Source: Solibacillus sp. FSL K6-1523 | GTDB taxonomy: Bacteria; Bacillota; Bacilli; Bacillales_A; Planococcaceae | Reading direction: 5' to 3' | Length of the DNA: 64,000 bases | Assembly (NCBI RefSeq): GCF_038005225.1 | Contig: NZ_JBBOSU010000001.1 | Coordinates: 3,336,001 to 3,400,000, forward strand | Shown here: positions 25,346-35,345 of the stretch, in pieces | How positions within the stretch are numbered: the stretch's first letter is position 1 | How the letters are laid out: each line of letters begins with the position of its first letter | Position numbers and translations under genes: made by a program | Notes under the pieces: generated by a model | Database searches by the model: none | What the model was told of the DNA's origin: nothing | The model's input: only the letters and a program-made list of their open reading frames with translations

Positions 25346-27760
25346 TTATTTAATAACAATGTTTACTAATTTCCCTGGGATCACAACGACTTTTACAACT
25401 GTTTTCCCATCGATAAACTCTTGAACTCTGCTGTCCTCAAGTGCTACTTTTTCTAAATCTTCTTTAGAAATATCTTTTGCTACTTTCACTTTCGCACGGA
25501 CTTTCCCTAATACTTGAACAACGATTTCGATTTCATCATCTACAAGTTTTGATTCATCAGCTACTGGCCATTCTGTGTACGCAATTGTTCCTTCATGGCC
25601 TAAAATCGCCCAAATTTCTTCCGCTACGTGCGGTGCAATTGGAGATAATAATTTCACAAAGCCTTCTACATATTCAACTGGAATCACGTCCGCTTTATAG
25701 CCATCATTAATGAAGACCATCATTTGTGAAATTGCTGTATTGAAACGGATACCTTCATAGTTTTCCGTCACTTTTTTCACTGTTTGGTGATACACTTTTT
25801 CTAAAGTTTTATCATCTGAAACTTGCACTTTTTCCGTTAATTGACCTTCTTCTGTTATGAATAAACGCCAAATACGATCTAAGAAACGACGCGCTCCATC
25901 TAAACCATTTGTGCTCCATGCAATAGAAGCTTCTAATGGACCCATGAACATTTCGTATAAACGTAATGTATCAGCACCATGTGATTCAATAATATCATCT
26001 GGGTTGACAACATTTCCTAATGATTTAGACATTTTGACATTACCTTCACCTAGGATCATCCCTTGGTTAAATAACTTTTGGAATGGTTCCTTCGTGTGTA
26101 CAATGCCTAAATCGTACAGCACTTTATGCCAGAAGCGTGCGTATAGTAAGTGAAGTACCGCATGTTCCGCACCACCGATATAAATATCAACTGGTAACCA
26201 ACGTTTGATTAATTCTGGATCTGCTAATGCCTCATCATTTGTTGGATCAATATAGCGTAAGAAGTACCATGAAGAACCTGCCCATTGTGGCATTGTGTTC
26301 GTTTCACGACGACCTTTTAAGCCTGTTTCTGGGTGTACTACATTTACCCACTCATCAATATTGGCAAGTGGCGATTCACCTGTACCTGAAGGACGGATAT
26401 TTTCTGTTTTCGGTAATTCTAATGGCAATTGATCAACAGGAATCGTTGTCATTGTGCCATCTTCCCAATGAATTACTGGAATTGGCTCACCCCAATAACG
26501 TTGACGAGAGAATAACCAGTCACGTAAACGGTACGTAATTTTCTTTTCACCGACACCATTTTCTACTAACCAATCAATTGCTTTTGTAATACCGTCTTCT
26601 TTATTTAAACCGTCTAGGAAATCAGAATTGATATGTGCACCGTCACCAGTGAACGCTTCTGTTTCAATGTTGCCACCATCTAAAACAGCAACAATGTCTA
26701 AGCCAAATTCTTTAGCAAATTCATAGTCGCGCTCATCATGTGCTGGAACCGCCATAATTGCACCAGTACCGTAAGTAGCTAACACATAGTCAGCAATCCA
26801 AATTGGTACTTGCTTGCCGTTAATTGGATTCACTGCATATGCACCCGTGAACACACCTGTTTTTTCTTTTGCTAAATCTGTACGCTCTAAATCAGATTTT
26901 AAAGAAACTTTTTCTAAATATGCTTCTACCGCAGCTTTTTGATCAGCTGACGTAATTTCAGCTACTAATTTATGCTCTGGTGCCAGTACGCAGTAAGTTG
27001 CACCGAATAATGTGTCTGGACGCGTTGTAAATACTTCGAAATCTTTGTCTGTGCCTGCAATTGTGAATTTCACTTGTGCGCCTTCAGAGCGGCCAATCCA
27101 GTTACGTTGCATATCTTTAATTGATTCAGGCCAATCAACATCCACAAGATCATCAATTAAACGGTCCGCATATTTTGTAATACGTAACACCCATTGACGC
27201 ATTGGACGACGCACTACTGGGTGACTACCGCGTTCAGAAAGACCATCAATTACTTCCTCATTGGCAAGTACTGTTCCAAGTGCTTCACACCAGTTAACAG
27301 CTACTTCATCCACATAAGCTAAATCCATTTCCACTAATTTTGTGAAAATCCATTGTGTCCATTTATAGTAGGAAGGGTCCGTCGTATTAATTTCACGATC
27401 CCAATCATAAGAAAAGCCAAGCTCTTGGATTTGACGCTTGAATGTTGCGATGTTTTTCGCTGTAAATTCAGCAGGGTCATTTCCTGTATCTAGTGCATAT
27501 TGCTCTGCTGGTAAACCAAATGCATCCCAGCCCATTGGATGCAGGACATTATAGCCTTGCATACGTTTAAAACGTGAAAGAATATCTGTTGCTGTATACC
27601 CTTCAGGATGTCCTACGTGTAGACCTGCACCTGATGGGTACGGGAACATATCCAGTGCATAAAACTTTGGTTTATCCCCTTCATTTTCCGTTTTAAACGT
27701 TTTGTTGTCGGCCCAATATTTCTGCCATTTCTTTTCGACTTGTTGATGATTAAAGCTCAC
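25346..27760 (-). CDS. leuS: leucyl-tRNA synthetase
   Basis: Charges tRNA-Leu; class I synthetase of 804 residues. The HIGH motif appears as HVGHPEG in the N-terminal Rossmann fold (about residue 50), the CP1 editing domain carries [19 protein letters not shown] with the editing-site Thr-rich pocket, and KMSKS is exact in [11 protein letters not shown] near 575. The anticodon-binding C-terminal domain is complete. Controlled by an upstream T-box leader (27915-28165) reading uncharged tRNA-Leu. Confidence 0.97.
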   Translation of the reverse strand: MSFNHQQVEKKWQKYWADNKTFKTENEGDKPKFYALDMFPYPSGAGLHVGHPEGYTATDILSRFKRMQGYNVLHPMGWDAFGLPAEQYALDTGNDPAEFTAKNIATFKRQIQELGFSYDWDREINTTDPSYYKWTQWIFTKLVEMDLAYVDEVAVNWCEALGTVLANEEVIDGLSERGSHPVVRRPMRQWVLRITKYADRLIDDLVDVDWPESIKDMQRNWIGRSEGAQVKFTIAGTDKDFEVFTTRPDTLFGATYCVLAPEHKLVAEITSADQKAAVEAYLEKVSLKSDLERTDLAKEKTGVFTGAYAVNPINGKQVPIWIADYVLATYGTGAIMAVPAHDERDYEFAKEFGLDIVAVLDGGNIETEAFTGDGAHINSDFLDGLNKEDGITKAIDWLVENGVGEKKITYRLRDWLFSRQRYWGEPIPVIHWEDGTMTTIPVDQLPLELPKTENIRPSGTGESPLANIDEWVNVVHPETGLKGRRETNTMPQWAGSSWYFLRYIDPTNDEALADPELIKRWLPVDIYIGGAEHAVLHLLYARFWHKVLYDLGIVHTKEPFQKLFNQGMILGEGNVKMSKSLGNVVNPDDIIESHGADTLRLYEMFMGPLEASIAWSTNGLDGARRFLDRIWRLFITEEGQLTEKVQVSDDKTLEKVYHQTVKKVTENYEGIRFNTAISQMMVFINDGYKADVIPVEYVEGFVKLLSPIAPHVAEEIWAILGHEGTIAYTEWPVADESKLVDDEIEIVVQVLGKVRAKVKVAKDISKEDLEKVALEDSRVQEFIDGKTVVKVVVIPGKLVNIVIK

Positions 27761-27914
27761 GAAAATTCCTCCTCTATTTTGCGATTGCTGTGATTAGAAA
27801 GTTATTTCTTGTACGAGATTGCGCAAGGTTCTATACTTTCTTATGTGATTTCCCTTAAAAATGTATACATAGCTCGTTAATAATCCAAGTTGAATTTGCA
27901 GAATATTTGAAAAA

Positions 27915-28165
27915 CAAAAAAATCCCGCCCCATTCTTATAAAAGAAGGGACGAGAGTTATTATATACTCCCGCGGTACCACCCACATTAGTGACACTGCA
28001 CTCAGCTTGACTTCTTAACGCGAATACACGGCTTTTAGTTACTATTCGTTCACCAAAGCTAACTCAAAGGCGAGTTCGACTTACTACCTACTAGCTTTCA
28101 CCAACCGCTAGCTCTCTACAAGGAAGAACCGTCTACTATTCCTTATCACAGTCATTTTTATTATT
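27915..28165 (-). promoter_or_regulatory. leuS: T-box leader of leuS
   Basis: The T-box sequence GGGTGGTACCGCG (complement of 27971-27983) and a terminator (stem 27923-27956, T run 27915-27921) mutually exclude each other. The 5' part has a long stem I with AGAGAGC and GGTTGGTGA elements. The specifier loop shows GAACTCGCC, giving a CUC (Leu) codon at 28072-28074. Start of the RNA is set by the promoter at 28172-28200. Confidence 0.93.
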
Positions 28166-28171
28166 CCATTC

Positions 28172-28200
28172 ATTTTATCGGATTGTAGCCAAAAGCACAA
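28172..28200 (-). promoter_or_regulatory. SigA-type promoter of the leuS leader
   Basis: TTGTGC (28195-28200), exactly 17 nt, TAAAAT (28172-28177) on the minus strand, a few bases upstream of the T-box. Confidence 0.7.
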
Positions 28201-28250
28201 GTGGTTGTTTGTTATTCACCGATAATTCCGACATCTCAGGGACCCCTTTA

Positions 28251-29420
28251 TCAAAATACCTTCGTTTTCAGTCCTCGGTCAAATAATAAACAAGGTATAA
28301 TTGCTACAATCAATATAACCGATAAAATAAGCATTAATACTTGCATTCCGTATAAATCAACCATTATTCCACCAAATAACGGACCAATCATTCTTCCTAC
28401 CGTTGTTGCACTGTTCACTAACCCTTGATAAAACCCTTCTTGTCCAGGTGGCGCCATTTTATTAGCAAGCATCGGGATAACTGGTGAGAAAAATACTTCT
28501 CCTAAAGTCAAAATGACCATTGCTGCGGCAAACATTTTAAAGTCTCCTGCAAAATATACGACGAAAAATGAAACAGACATTAATGCTAAACCAAGTACAA
28601 GCTGATGTTTAATTTTCTTTTCCCAGCGCGTCACAAGCGGTTTAATAATTGGTTGAACTGCTACAATCATAAAGCCGTTCAATGTCCATAATAAACTGTA
28701 TTGCGACAAACTCATGCCTAGAGATTGCGTATAAGATGAAATCGTTGCACTCCATTGTGAATAAGAAAGCCAGCATAATACCAATGAAACACTTAAAATA
28801 GTTAATGCAATAAGAGGTGCCTTCGCTTTTGGTTCATTCATTTCTGAAGATACTTTTTTCGTTGTTACTTTTGCCGAATCAAAGCGCTTAAATGTAAAGA
28901 TGACAATCAAGAAAAACACGATGTAAGAAACTAAATTCGAAATAAATACCCATTCAAATTGAATATCTGCGATGAGCCCTGCAAGTGCTGGTCCAATCGC
29001 TACCCCTACATTATTTGCTAAAAAGATAGCATTGAACGATTTTCTGCCCCCTTCTGGCCAAGCACTCCCCGCAATAGCATAAAGTGCGGGAAAGACAATC
29101 CCCCCACTAAACCCGAGCATCGTTAAGAAAATAATATACTGCGGCCATTCATGCCAAATCGTAAGTAAGGTAATTGAAATTAAATTGAAAACGACACCGA
29201 TTAAAATTGTTTTATACCCGCCAAGCTTATCAAACAATATACCGCCTAATACATTACCAAACACACCTGCTAACGAATTGAGCATTAAAACAAAGCCTGC
29301 CATTGTTAACGTCTTTCCTAAATAATCATGTATATAAATACTATTTAATGGCCATAAAAATGAATTTCCGACGGTATTGACAAATGTTCCAATTATTAAA
29401 AGCCAAACTTGTTTTGGCAT
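28251..29420 (-). CDS. MFS transporter (YttB-like)
   Basis: 389-residue major facilitator with 12 hydrophobic segments. The loop 2-3 signature appears as GGILFDKLGGYKTILIG, and motif C-like GPALAGLI in segment 5. An insertion rich in charged residues joins segments 6 and 7. A comparable MFS gene lies beside leuS in B. subtilis (yttB). It resembles drug/metabolite exporters; substrate cannot be inferred. Ribosome site GGAGGTG precedes ATG. Confidence 0.8.
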   Translation of the reverse strand: MPKQVWLLIIGTFVNTVGNSFLWPLNSIYIHDYLGKTLTMAGFVLMLNSLAGVFGNVLGGILFDKLGGYKTILIGVVFNLISITLLTIWHEWPQYIIFLTMLGFSGGIVFPALYAIAGSAWPEGGRKSFNAIFLANNVGVAIGPALAGLIADIQFEWVFISNLVSYIVFFLIVIFTFKRFDSAKVTTKKVSSEMNEPKAKAPLIALTILSVSLVLCWLSYSQWSATISSYTQSLGMSLSQYSLLWTLNGFMIVAVQPIIKPLVTRWEKKIKHQLVLGLALMSVSFFVVYFAGDFKMFAAAMVILTLGEVFFSPVIPMLANKMAPPGQEGFYQGLVNSATTVGRMIGPLFGGIMVDLYGMQVLMLILSVILIVAIIPCLLFDRGLKTKVF

Positions 29421-29485
29421 TCTCCCACCTCCAATACTTAGACTCGCAAAATATTAGTCTATGCTTGTTTTTTTAAATGCACAAG

Positions 29486-29514
29486 AAAAAAACCTTACGA
29501 TAAAATTCGCAAGG
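29486..29514 (-). terminator. terminator of the TRAP operon
   Basis: CCTTACG (29493-29499) and CGCAAGG (29508-29514) pair with one G.U; the minus-strand hairpin is followed by seven T, just after the DctM stop. Confidence 0.85.
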
Positions 29515-29527
29515 CACCATTTTACTC

Positions 29528-30826
29528 TTACATTAAATTTGGTAAAAATAATATAATCTGAGGGAAGAATAGGAAGATAAATAAAACAATAAAATCTGTA
29601 ACAATAAATGGGAAGGAGCCTTTTAATATTTCTGTATATTCGCTCCCCTTTACAGCTCCTTGTATCATAAATATACTGAGCCCAAATGGGGGTGTCACTA
29701 ATGAAATTTCTGCTAAAAAAACGACGATTACACCAAACCAAATTGGATCAAACCCTAAATTGATAACTGCAGGTAAAATAATAGGGATCGTTAAAAACAT
29801 AGCTGATAACATATCAATAAACATACCTAAAAAAATATACATCAAACATATTCCAAACATGACGAACATCGGATGGACATCAAGACCAGTTAAAAAGCTT
29901 GATACTGTATTAGGTATCTGTGAAATCCCTAAAAAATAACCAAATAAGAAGGAAGATATAATAATTAAAAATACGGTAGCTGTCGTTTTAATCGACTCAA
30001 TAATAGATAGTTTAAATCCCTCTAATGATAGTTTTCCTGAAAACAGTGTGATAAGCAATGCCAATGTCGCTCCAATTGCCCCTGCTTCCGTAGGTGTAAA
30101 AAAGCCTAAATATAAACCAGCCATAATAGCACCAATTAATAAAGTGATTCCCCAAATCCCTTTTAGTTCCTTCATTTTTACACTCAATGGTTGACGTTCC
30201 ATCTTTAGTGCAAGCTCAGGGTTTCTTTTCAATAAAATATACACCGTTATCATATAACCAAATGCGATAATTAATCCAGGTATAATTCCTGCAATTAATA
30301 GCTTACTTACCGATTGCTCCGCTAAAATTGCATAAATAATCATTAACATGGAAGGAGGTATCATTTGTGCTAATGGGCCTGCTGAAGCAACAATTCCGTA
30401 TGCTAACCTTCTATTTACACCTAAACGCTCCATTTCTGGAATCGTAATCTTCGCTAATGTAGCCGTTGAAGCTGGTCCTGATCCATTCGCTGCGCCAAAT
30501 GCTGCACCACCTACAATTGTAGCGTAGCAAATCCCCCCTCGCACTCTATCAAACCAAACATTAATAGCAGAAAACATATTCGTAGCTAACTGTCCGTAAA
30601 ATACAAAGTACCCCATTAATATAAAGAGAGGAATCACTGTAAATGTATAGTTTGCGGTTGTAGAGAACGGAACCATTCCCATCAACTTCAATGTTGGATT
30701 CGCTCCACTAATAATCCAATATCCTCCAAAACCTACAATACCCATTGCTAATGCAACTGGCACTCGAAGCATTAATAGTGCTATGACGATAATTATACCT
30801 ATTACACCTATCATCACGGAACTCAT
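29528..30826 (-). CDS. TRAP transporter large permease (DctM family)
   Basis: 432-residue integral membrane protein with about 12 segments, the ion-coupled translocation subunit of a tripartite ATP-independent periplasmic-type transporter. Typical motifs: PVALAMGIVGFGGYW at the N terminus, GGAAFGAANGSGPASTATLA, and FFTPTEAGAIGA. The start at 30826 has AGGTG 6 nt upstream. Last gene of the regulator-cyclase-FAH-DctP-DctQ-DctM operon. Confidence 0.93.
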   Translation of the reverse strand: MSSVMIGVIGIIIVIALLMLRVPVALAMGIVGFGGYWIISGANPTLKLMGMVPFSTTANYTFTVIPLFILMGYFVFYGQLATNMFSAINVWFDRVRGGICYATIVGGAAFGAANGSGPASTATLAKITIPEMERLGVNRRLAYGIVASAGPLAQMIPPSMLMIIYAILAEQSVSKLLIAGIIPGLIIAFGYMITVYILLKRNPELALKMERQPLSVKMKELKGIWGITLLIGAIMAGLYLGFFTPTEAGAIGATLALLITLFSGKLSLEGFKLSIIESIKTTATVFLIIISSFLFGYFLGISQIPNTVSSFLTGLDVHPMFVMFGICLMYIFLGMFIDMLSAMFLTIPIILPAVINLGFDPIWFGVIVVFLAEISLVTPPFGLSIFMIQGAVKGSEYTEILKGSFPFIVTDFIVLFIFLFFPQIILFLPNLM

Positions 30827-30860
30827 TGTCATCACCTACCTAATTATTTTCTATATTCGA

Positions 30861-31439
30861 TTATCGCTGATCTACATATTGTGATTGCTGTATAAAATCT
30901 TCTTCTATTTTTATGACATCTGGAGCTTCTGTAAATGTAGCTGCCACCCTTTCTTTATTCATAAACAATAAAATAATGTCAATTAAGAAACGTGTACATA
31001 ATAGAAACATTGCTAAAAATATTGCAAGTCTTCCTGGCCAAAATGGTACCGAAATAATCCCCATTGCAGTTTCCCCTGTTTGATAGGATTCTATGAACTT
31101 AAAAAAGCCTTGATAGCCAAAAATACTCGCTAAAAAAAGACCGATTAAATACGAAAAGAAATCTGTTACTTTAAGTAAAAACTGCGAAAACACTTTATTC
31201 ATAATGTCCACTTGAATATGCTCTTTTTCAGACTGTACATAAGCGATTCCTAAAATCGTTATACCAACCATTAGTTGGGAGGCAATTTCGAAAATCCCAG
31301 GTATACTATAATTTGCGAATTTCCTCAAAAGAGACTCTGCTGATATGACAATCATCAGCAGAATTAACAACACTCCAGCTAAATAGACTAAAGATAATTC
31401 GATTTTTTTTTGAATTTTTATTAATATTTCCAACTTCAT
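30861..31439 (-). CDS. TRAP transporter small permease (DctQ family)
   Basis: 192-residue membrane protein with four hydrophobic segments, the small subunit pairing with DctM. IFEIASQLMVGITILGIAYVQ followed by EHIQVDIM is the characteristic DctQ pattern (conserved acidic and HI residues). The ATG at 31439 lies 7 nt after the DctP stop. Its 26-nt distance to DctM supports one complex. Confidence 0.9.
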   Translation of the reverse strand: MKLEILIKIQKKIELSLVYLAGVLLILLMIVISAESLLRKFANYSIPGIFEIASQLMVGITILGIAYVQSEKEHIQVDIMNKVFSQFLLKVTDFFSYLIGLFLASIFGYQGFFKFIESYQTGETAMGIISVPFWPGRLAIFLAMFLLCTRFLIDIILLFMNKERVAATFTEAPDVIKIEEDFIQQSQYVDQR

Positions 31440-31445
31440 CACATC

Positions 31446-32552
31446 CTATTTTGGAAGACCTGTATTTTGGAATTCTTGATCGTATTGTTCAATTAATTCA
31501 AGGAATCGATTTAATATTTCTTCTGCTGGTTTACCATTACGTTCCGGACTTTCAATCCATTTCTTCCAAACCTTTTCCTTCGCCATTTGTTGTAGCTCTT
31601 TTAAATCCTCTTCTGTCGCCTCGTTAATTTTCACACCTGATTGTTCAAATTTTTTAATTGCTACTGTTTCATCGCTATTTATTTGATATATTTCATGAAA
31701 AGTTGCGGCATTTTCAATAGATGCATCATCAAGAATTTTTTTTAGGTCGTCTGGCAACTTATTATATTTATCCATATTCATACCAAAGACACCACCTTGG
31801 CTTCCTACCGGAATAGTCCAAACGCTTTTTGCAATTTCATGAATACCATACGTGGAAGCAGAAGTATATCCTAAAAATCCACCATCCACAGCACCACGCT
31901 CCATTGCTTCAAAGCTTTCCGGCATTGTTACGCCTACTGAAATAGCACCTAATGCCTCAGCCATTAAAGCTTGCCCACCTGCAGCAATTACTTTTAAGCC
32001 TTTAACATCTTCAAATGAAGAAACATCTTTTTTTGAAATAATATGGTATGTTGGTAAAGCCCATGCACCTAGTACTGCAATATTACGGTTTTCAAATTCC
32101 TCTCGAAGTTCAGGAAACTCTTTATACAAATCAAGTAAAGCGCGTGTTCCTGTCCACTGATCCACCCATAAAGCAGGCATTGACTCAATTGTACCCAAAG
32201 GATTATTTGCTGGCGTATAACTTGGTGCTAATAATGCTATATCTGCAATTCCTGCACCAACCGCATCCGCTGCATCGGCTGGTTTTACAAGGGCATCTCC
32301 ATAATAACGTTCAAATTTAATACGACCATCTGACTCTAATTCAATTGAGTCTAACAAAGCGTCAAAACCTTGTGATAAAGCCGCGGCTTGTGGCGCTTGT
32401 ACAGTCGCTTTAAATAAAAATATTTCGTCATTATTACTTTGATTACCTGCAACTTTTGTTGAAGTGTCACTTGAACTGGATTCACTATTCCCACACGCTG
32501 TTAATAATAAAATGAATAGGGATACGACTAATAAAGTTCCGTATTTTTTCAT
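31446..32552 (-). CDS. TRAP transporter solute-binding lipoprotein (DctP family)
   Basis: Extracellular binding protein of 368 residues anchored by lipidation: signal peptide with lipobox LLTAC (Cys near residue 20) followed by a Ser/Asn-rich linker. The binding domain includes the DctP hallmark KGLKVIAAGGQALMAEALGA near residue 185 and the substrate-carboxylate Arg environment. TRAP systems usually carry organic anions, and the adjacent FAH and cyclase genes suggest a cyclic or aromatic-derived carboxylate; the ligand is unknown. Confidence 0.92.
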   Translation of the reverse strand: MKKYGTLLVVSLFILLLTACGNSESSSSDTSTKVAGNQSNNDEIFLFKATVQAPQAAALSQGFDALLDSIELESDGRIKFERYYGDALVKPADAADAVGAGIADIALLAPSYTPANNPLGTIESMPALWVDQWTGTRALLDLYKEFPELREEFENRNIAVLGAWALPTYHIISKKDVSSFEDVKGLKVIAAGGQALMAEALGAISVGVTMPESFEAMERGAVDGGFLGYTSASTYGIHEIAKSVWTIPVGSQGGVFGMNMDKYNKLPDDLKKILDDASIENAATFHEIYQINSDETVAIKKFEQSGVKINEATEEDLKELQQMAKEKVWKKWIESPERNGKPAEEILNRFLELIEQYDQEFQNTGLPK

Positions 32553-32557
32553 ACTGG

Positions 32558-33535
32558 TTACACCTCTTTCGTAACTTTAATTTGATTTCTTAAAACACCT
32601 AATTGCTCAATTTCTAATTCAACAATATCCCCATCGTTCAAAAACTTACCTAGTTCTAATCCACAGCCATTACCAACTGTACCCGATCCAAAAATATCAC
32701 CTGGTACAACAGGCTCTCCTTGTGAAACGTAACTAATAATATCCGCAAATGTTCGATACATTGTAGATGTGTTTCCTTCACTCCATAATTCACCATTTAC
32801 TTTTGCTGTCATTTTCAAGTTATATACATTTTCAATTTCATCTGCTGTAACTATATACGGACCCATTGATGTACAAAAGTCTTTTCCTTTTGCTGGACCA
32901 AGCCGCCCTTCCATTTCACGAAGCTGCGTATCCCTTGCGCTAAAGTCGTTATAAATCATGTAGCCGAAAATATGCTTTTCGGCTTCTTTTGGTGATAAAT
33001 TCACTCCTCGTTTTCCAAGGATACAAGCAATTTCAAGCTCATAATCCATCACCTTAGAATAAGACGGCCAATAGCATATTTCCTCAGGTCCAATAATAGT
33101 CGATGCAACTGTTTTATAATAAATTGGACGCTCATACCAAACTTCTGGCACTTCTCCTCCTAGTGAATTTTTATAATGCAACTCAAAGGATAAGAAGTCC
33201 CTAACAGTTGGCGGTTTCTTAATTGGGGGATGAAGTTTTACATTATCAAAAGGATACGTGTGCTTCTCCCATGTACTTGTAGCATGTTGCCGAGCAAATT
33301 CGACTGCCTCATCGACTGCCTTCATCGAAAGTTCTCCGCCTTCTATAAAAGCCGTCATATCTTTAGGTATATACATAGCAGCTACTTCCTCAACGCGGTT
33401 TATATCGACAATCTTATTTTCTCTCAAATAAGAGCGGTACGTAGCTGCAACATCTATAACGACATCATCTAAAATGACACCGATTTGTTCACTGTAAGGA
33501 AACACCCCATTAACTGAAAACAAACACAATTTCAT
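32558..33535 (-). CDS. fumarylacetoacetate-hydrolase family protein
   Basis: 325-residue member of the FAH superfamily, metal-dependent enzymes that cleave C-C bonds or decarboxylate/hydrate beta-keto acids in aromatic-ring catabolism. Metal ligands are seen in DYELEIACILGKRG (Glu pair) and the downstream NDFSARDTQ. The GSGTVGNGCGLELG loop is usual near the C terminus. Between the cyclase and DctP genes with gaps of 11 and 5 nt, it likely processes what the TRAP system imports. Exact reaction unknown. Confidence 0.9.
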   Translation of the reverse strand: MKLCLFSVNGVFPYSEQIGVILDDVVIDVAATYRSYLRENKIVDINRVEEVAAMYIPKDMTAFIEGGELSMKAVDEAVEFARQHATSTWEKHTYPFDNVKLHPPIKKPPTVRDFLSFELHYKNSLGGEVPEVWYERPIYYKTVASTIIGPEEICYWPSYSKVMDYELEIACILGKRGVNLSPKEAEKHIFGYMIYNDFSARDTQLREMEGRLGPAKGKDFCTSMGPYIVTADEIENVYNLKMTAKVNGELWSEGNTSTMYRTFADIISYVSQGEPVVPGDIFGSGTVGNGCGLELGKFLNDGDIVELEIEQLGVLRNQIKVTKEV

Positions 33536-33546
33536 ACTAATTCCCC

Positions 33547-34326
33547 CTAGTCATTCAAAATCGCAATTGGTCTTACCCAGCCTGCACTTGCTTTGTAAAT
33601 TGAAATTGGAAAACAATGTGTTTTAAAACCATGTGAAGGCAATTGATCTAAATTAGCCATTTTTTCAATTTGGCAATATTCCTTATGCATACCTACTCGA
33701 TGTGCTTCCCAAATAACTTTAGGATCTTGTGTTTCTTTAAAATTTTCCGCGATTTTTTCAAAAGGTACATCAAAGCCCATTGCATCTGTACCAATAATTT
33801 TTACACCTTTATCAATTAAATAATGTGTTGCCTCAGCACTCATACCAGGAAACTCTGTAAAATATTCAGGTGTTCCCAGTTTTTTATCTGCATCAAATCG
33901 CAAATAAACAATATCTCCGTCTTTTATTTCATAAGCCATCTCTTCTAAAGCTTTTTCCAAATCTACTACTTTAACTGTTTCGCCAGATTTCATATGTGAA
34001 AAATTAAAAACTACTCCATCTCCCATAAACCAATCTAATGGTAATTCATCTATTGTTTTTGCGGGTTTCCCATCTGTTGTTGGATAGTAATGATATGGAG
34101 CATCTAAATGAGTACCCGAATGTGTTGTTAAAGTTACGCTCTCTGTTGCCCATCCATAACCATTTGGTAAATCTTTTTCCTCGCACCCTAAAACTTGTGT
34201 AATTTGCGGTACTGTTTGGTGATGATCAAAATAATCAACCCGCGCTGTTAACTGTCGGTGATACTCAAAAGCAATTTCTTCTTCTGATGGATTTTTAATT
34301 GGTACTGATAAATCAATAATTCGCAT
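33547..34326 (-). CDS. cyclase-family (kynurenine-formamidase-like) metal hydrolase
   Basis: 259-residue protein of the cyclase/KynB superfamily. The metal-binding motif HSGTHLDAPYHYY lies near residue 62, with the later conserved GTDAMGFDVPFE and KTHCFPISI. Family members hydrolyse N-formyl, cyclic amide or lactone bonds. Paired with the FAH-family enzyme it suggests a two-step opening and cleavage of an imported ring compound. No kynureninase gene is near, so tryptophan catabolism is not favoured. AGGGGG is 9 nt before ATG. Confidence 0.87.
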   Translation of the reverse strand: MRIIDLSVPIKNPSEEEIAFEYHRQLTARVDYFDHHQTVPQITQVLGCEEKDLPNGYGWATESVTLTTHSGTHLDAPYHYYPTTDGKPAKTIDELPLDWFMGDGVVFNFSHMKSGETVKVVDLEKALEEMAYEIKDGDIVYLRFDADKKLGTPEYFTEFPGMSAEATHYLIDKGVKIIGTDAMGFDVPFEKIAENFKETQDPKVIWEAHRVGMHKEYCQIEKMANLDQLPSHGFKTHCFPISIYKASAGWVRPIAILND

Positions 34327-34354
34327 TACAAACTACCCCCTAAGTTTTATGAAA

Positions 34355-35167
34355 TTATATATTGAGTAAATCTTGAAGCTTCAACCCATATTTCCCCTTA
34401 GCCTCTTCATGAAAATCGGTTAAAACCCGATTCACATATATGTCATGACGAATGTAATTTATCGTCGTTTTAATGAGCGCAATATTTTCGGAAACAACGG
34501 TAAATACATTGCCTATCTCAAGTTGAGAAATAATAACGCTCTCTTCATCTACAACTATATTAATTTCATGCTTATGTCGTTCGTCTACAACATCTGCATG
34601 TAAATGGAAAAATTGCCGCCATTGTGCTTGAGTTTGATCTTTATCTTCATCAAATAGTAGAACAACTATATTAACCCCTCTTTCAAAAGCCGATTCTAAA
34701 TCGACTCGAATTATTTTTTCGTGTACTTTCCAACAGCATAAATAAATTGATTTTTGGCTCGTATTAATTAAATCTTTAATTGTTTTAAACGTTAAATCGT
34801 AATCTACTATTTGATATAAATCTTGTTTCAAAATTGATTTTGGGCGACTCTCTTCAATTTTTTTAAACTCTGACTTTAAATGATCTATGTCTTGAGTAAC
34901 TGTCATAAAGTGCGCCTCCAATAATTGTTCATAAGGTGTCGCTACATATTTTGCTTTAGGCTTGGTGAAACCTTCTTCATACACTACGGATACAACTCCT
35001 TTATCCACCATATTTTGGAGGCTACCATATACTTTCGGTCCTGGAACGCTAGATAGATTCGCTATTTCATTTCCATTTACCGGAGGCATACCTAATAGAG
35101 CTATATAGATTTTAGACTCATACTCTGTAAATCCTATTTTTTTTAACTTATCGGTTAACTCATTCAT
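34355..35167 (-). CDS. TrmB-type transcriptional regulator
   Basis: 270-residue regulator with an N-terminal winged helix of the TrmB (sugar-sensing) family: LKKIGFTEYESKIYIALLG, NGNEIANLSSVPGPKVYGS and YVATPYEQLL. A coiled segment (about 90-110) leads to a C-terminal effector domain with YDLTFKTIKDLINTSQKSIY. TrmB-type regulators in Bacilli usually control adjacent transport or catabolic genes. It is the first gene of the TRAP operon, 28 nt before the cyclase. The ATG at 35167 is used, with AAGGA about 10 nt upstream. Inverted repeats lie in its promoter region (35226-35289). Confidence 0.87.
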   Translation of the reverse strand: MNELTDKLKKIGFTEYESKIYIALLGMPPVNGNEIANLSSVPGPKVYGSLQNMVDKGVVSVVYEEGFTKPKAKYVATPYEQLLEAHFMTVTQDIDHLKSEFKKIEESRPKSILKQDLYQIVDYDLTFKTIKDLINTSQKSIYLCCWKVHEKIIRVDLESAFERGVNIVVLLFDEDKDQTQAQWRQFFHLHADVVDERHKHEINIVVDEESVIISQLEIGNVFTVVSENIALIKTTINYIRHDIYVNRVLTDFHEEAKGKYGLKLQDLLNI

Positions 35168-35225
35168 CAATATCTCATCCTTCCAAATAAATCTTACTAC
35201 CTTAGTAGTAATACGTCAATATCTT

Positions 35226-35289
35226 TTTTCTGAATATTCAATAAAAGTAATTATTAACATCTTTTTATGACTGTTCAATATTCAGAAAA
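35226..35289. promoter_or_regulatory. 13-bp inverted repeats in the regulator/mnmL divergent promoter region
   Basis: TTTTCTGAATATT (35226-35238) and AATATTCAGAAAA (35277-35289) are exact reverse complements with a 38-nt interval. The first arm also holds the palindrome TGAATATTCA. Candidate operator of the TrmB-type regulator or of the divergent mnmL gene. Confidence 0.5.
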
Positions 35290-35345
35290 CATGACTTCAA
35301 AATCCCTACATGTTAAAATAAAACGTTAGAGGAGTGAATACATTA

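Noticed and set aside
27794-27985. 63-codon minus-strand frame before leuS
   Set aside because: Lies across the T-box terminator and T-box sequence; explained by the RNA leader.
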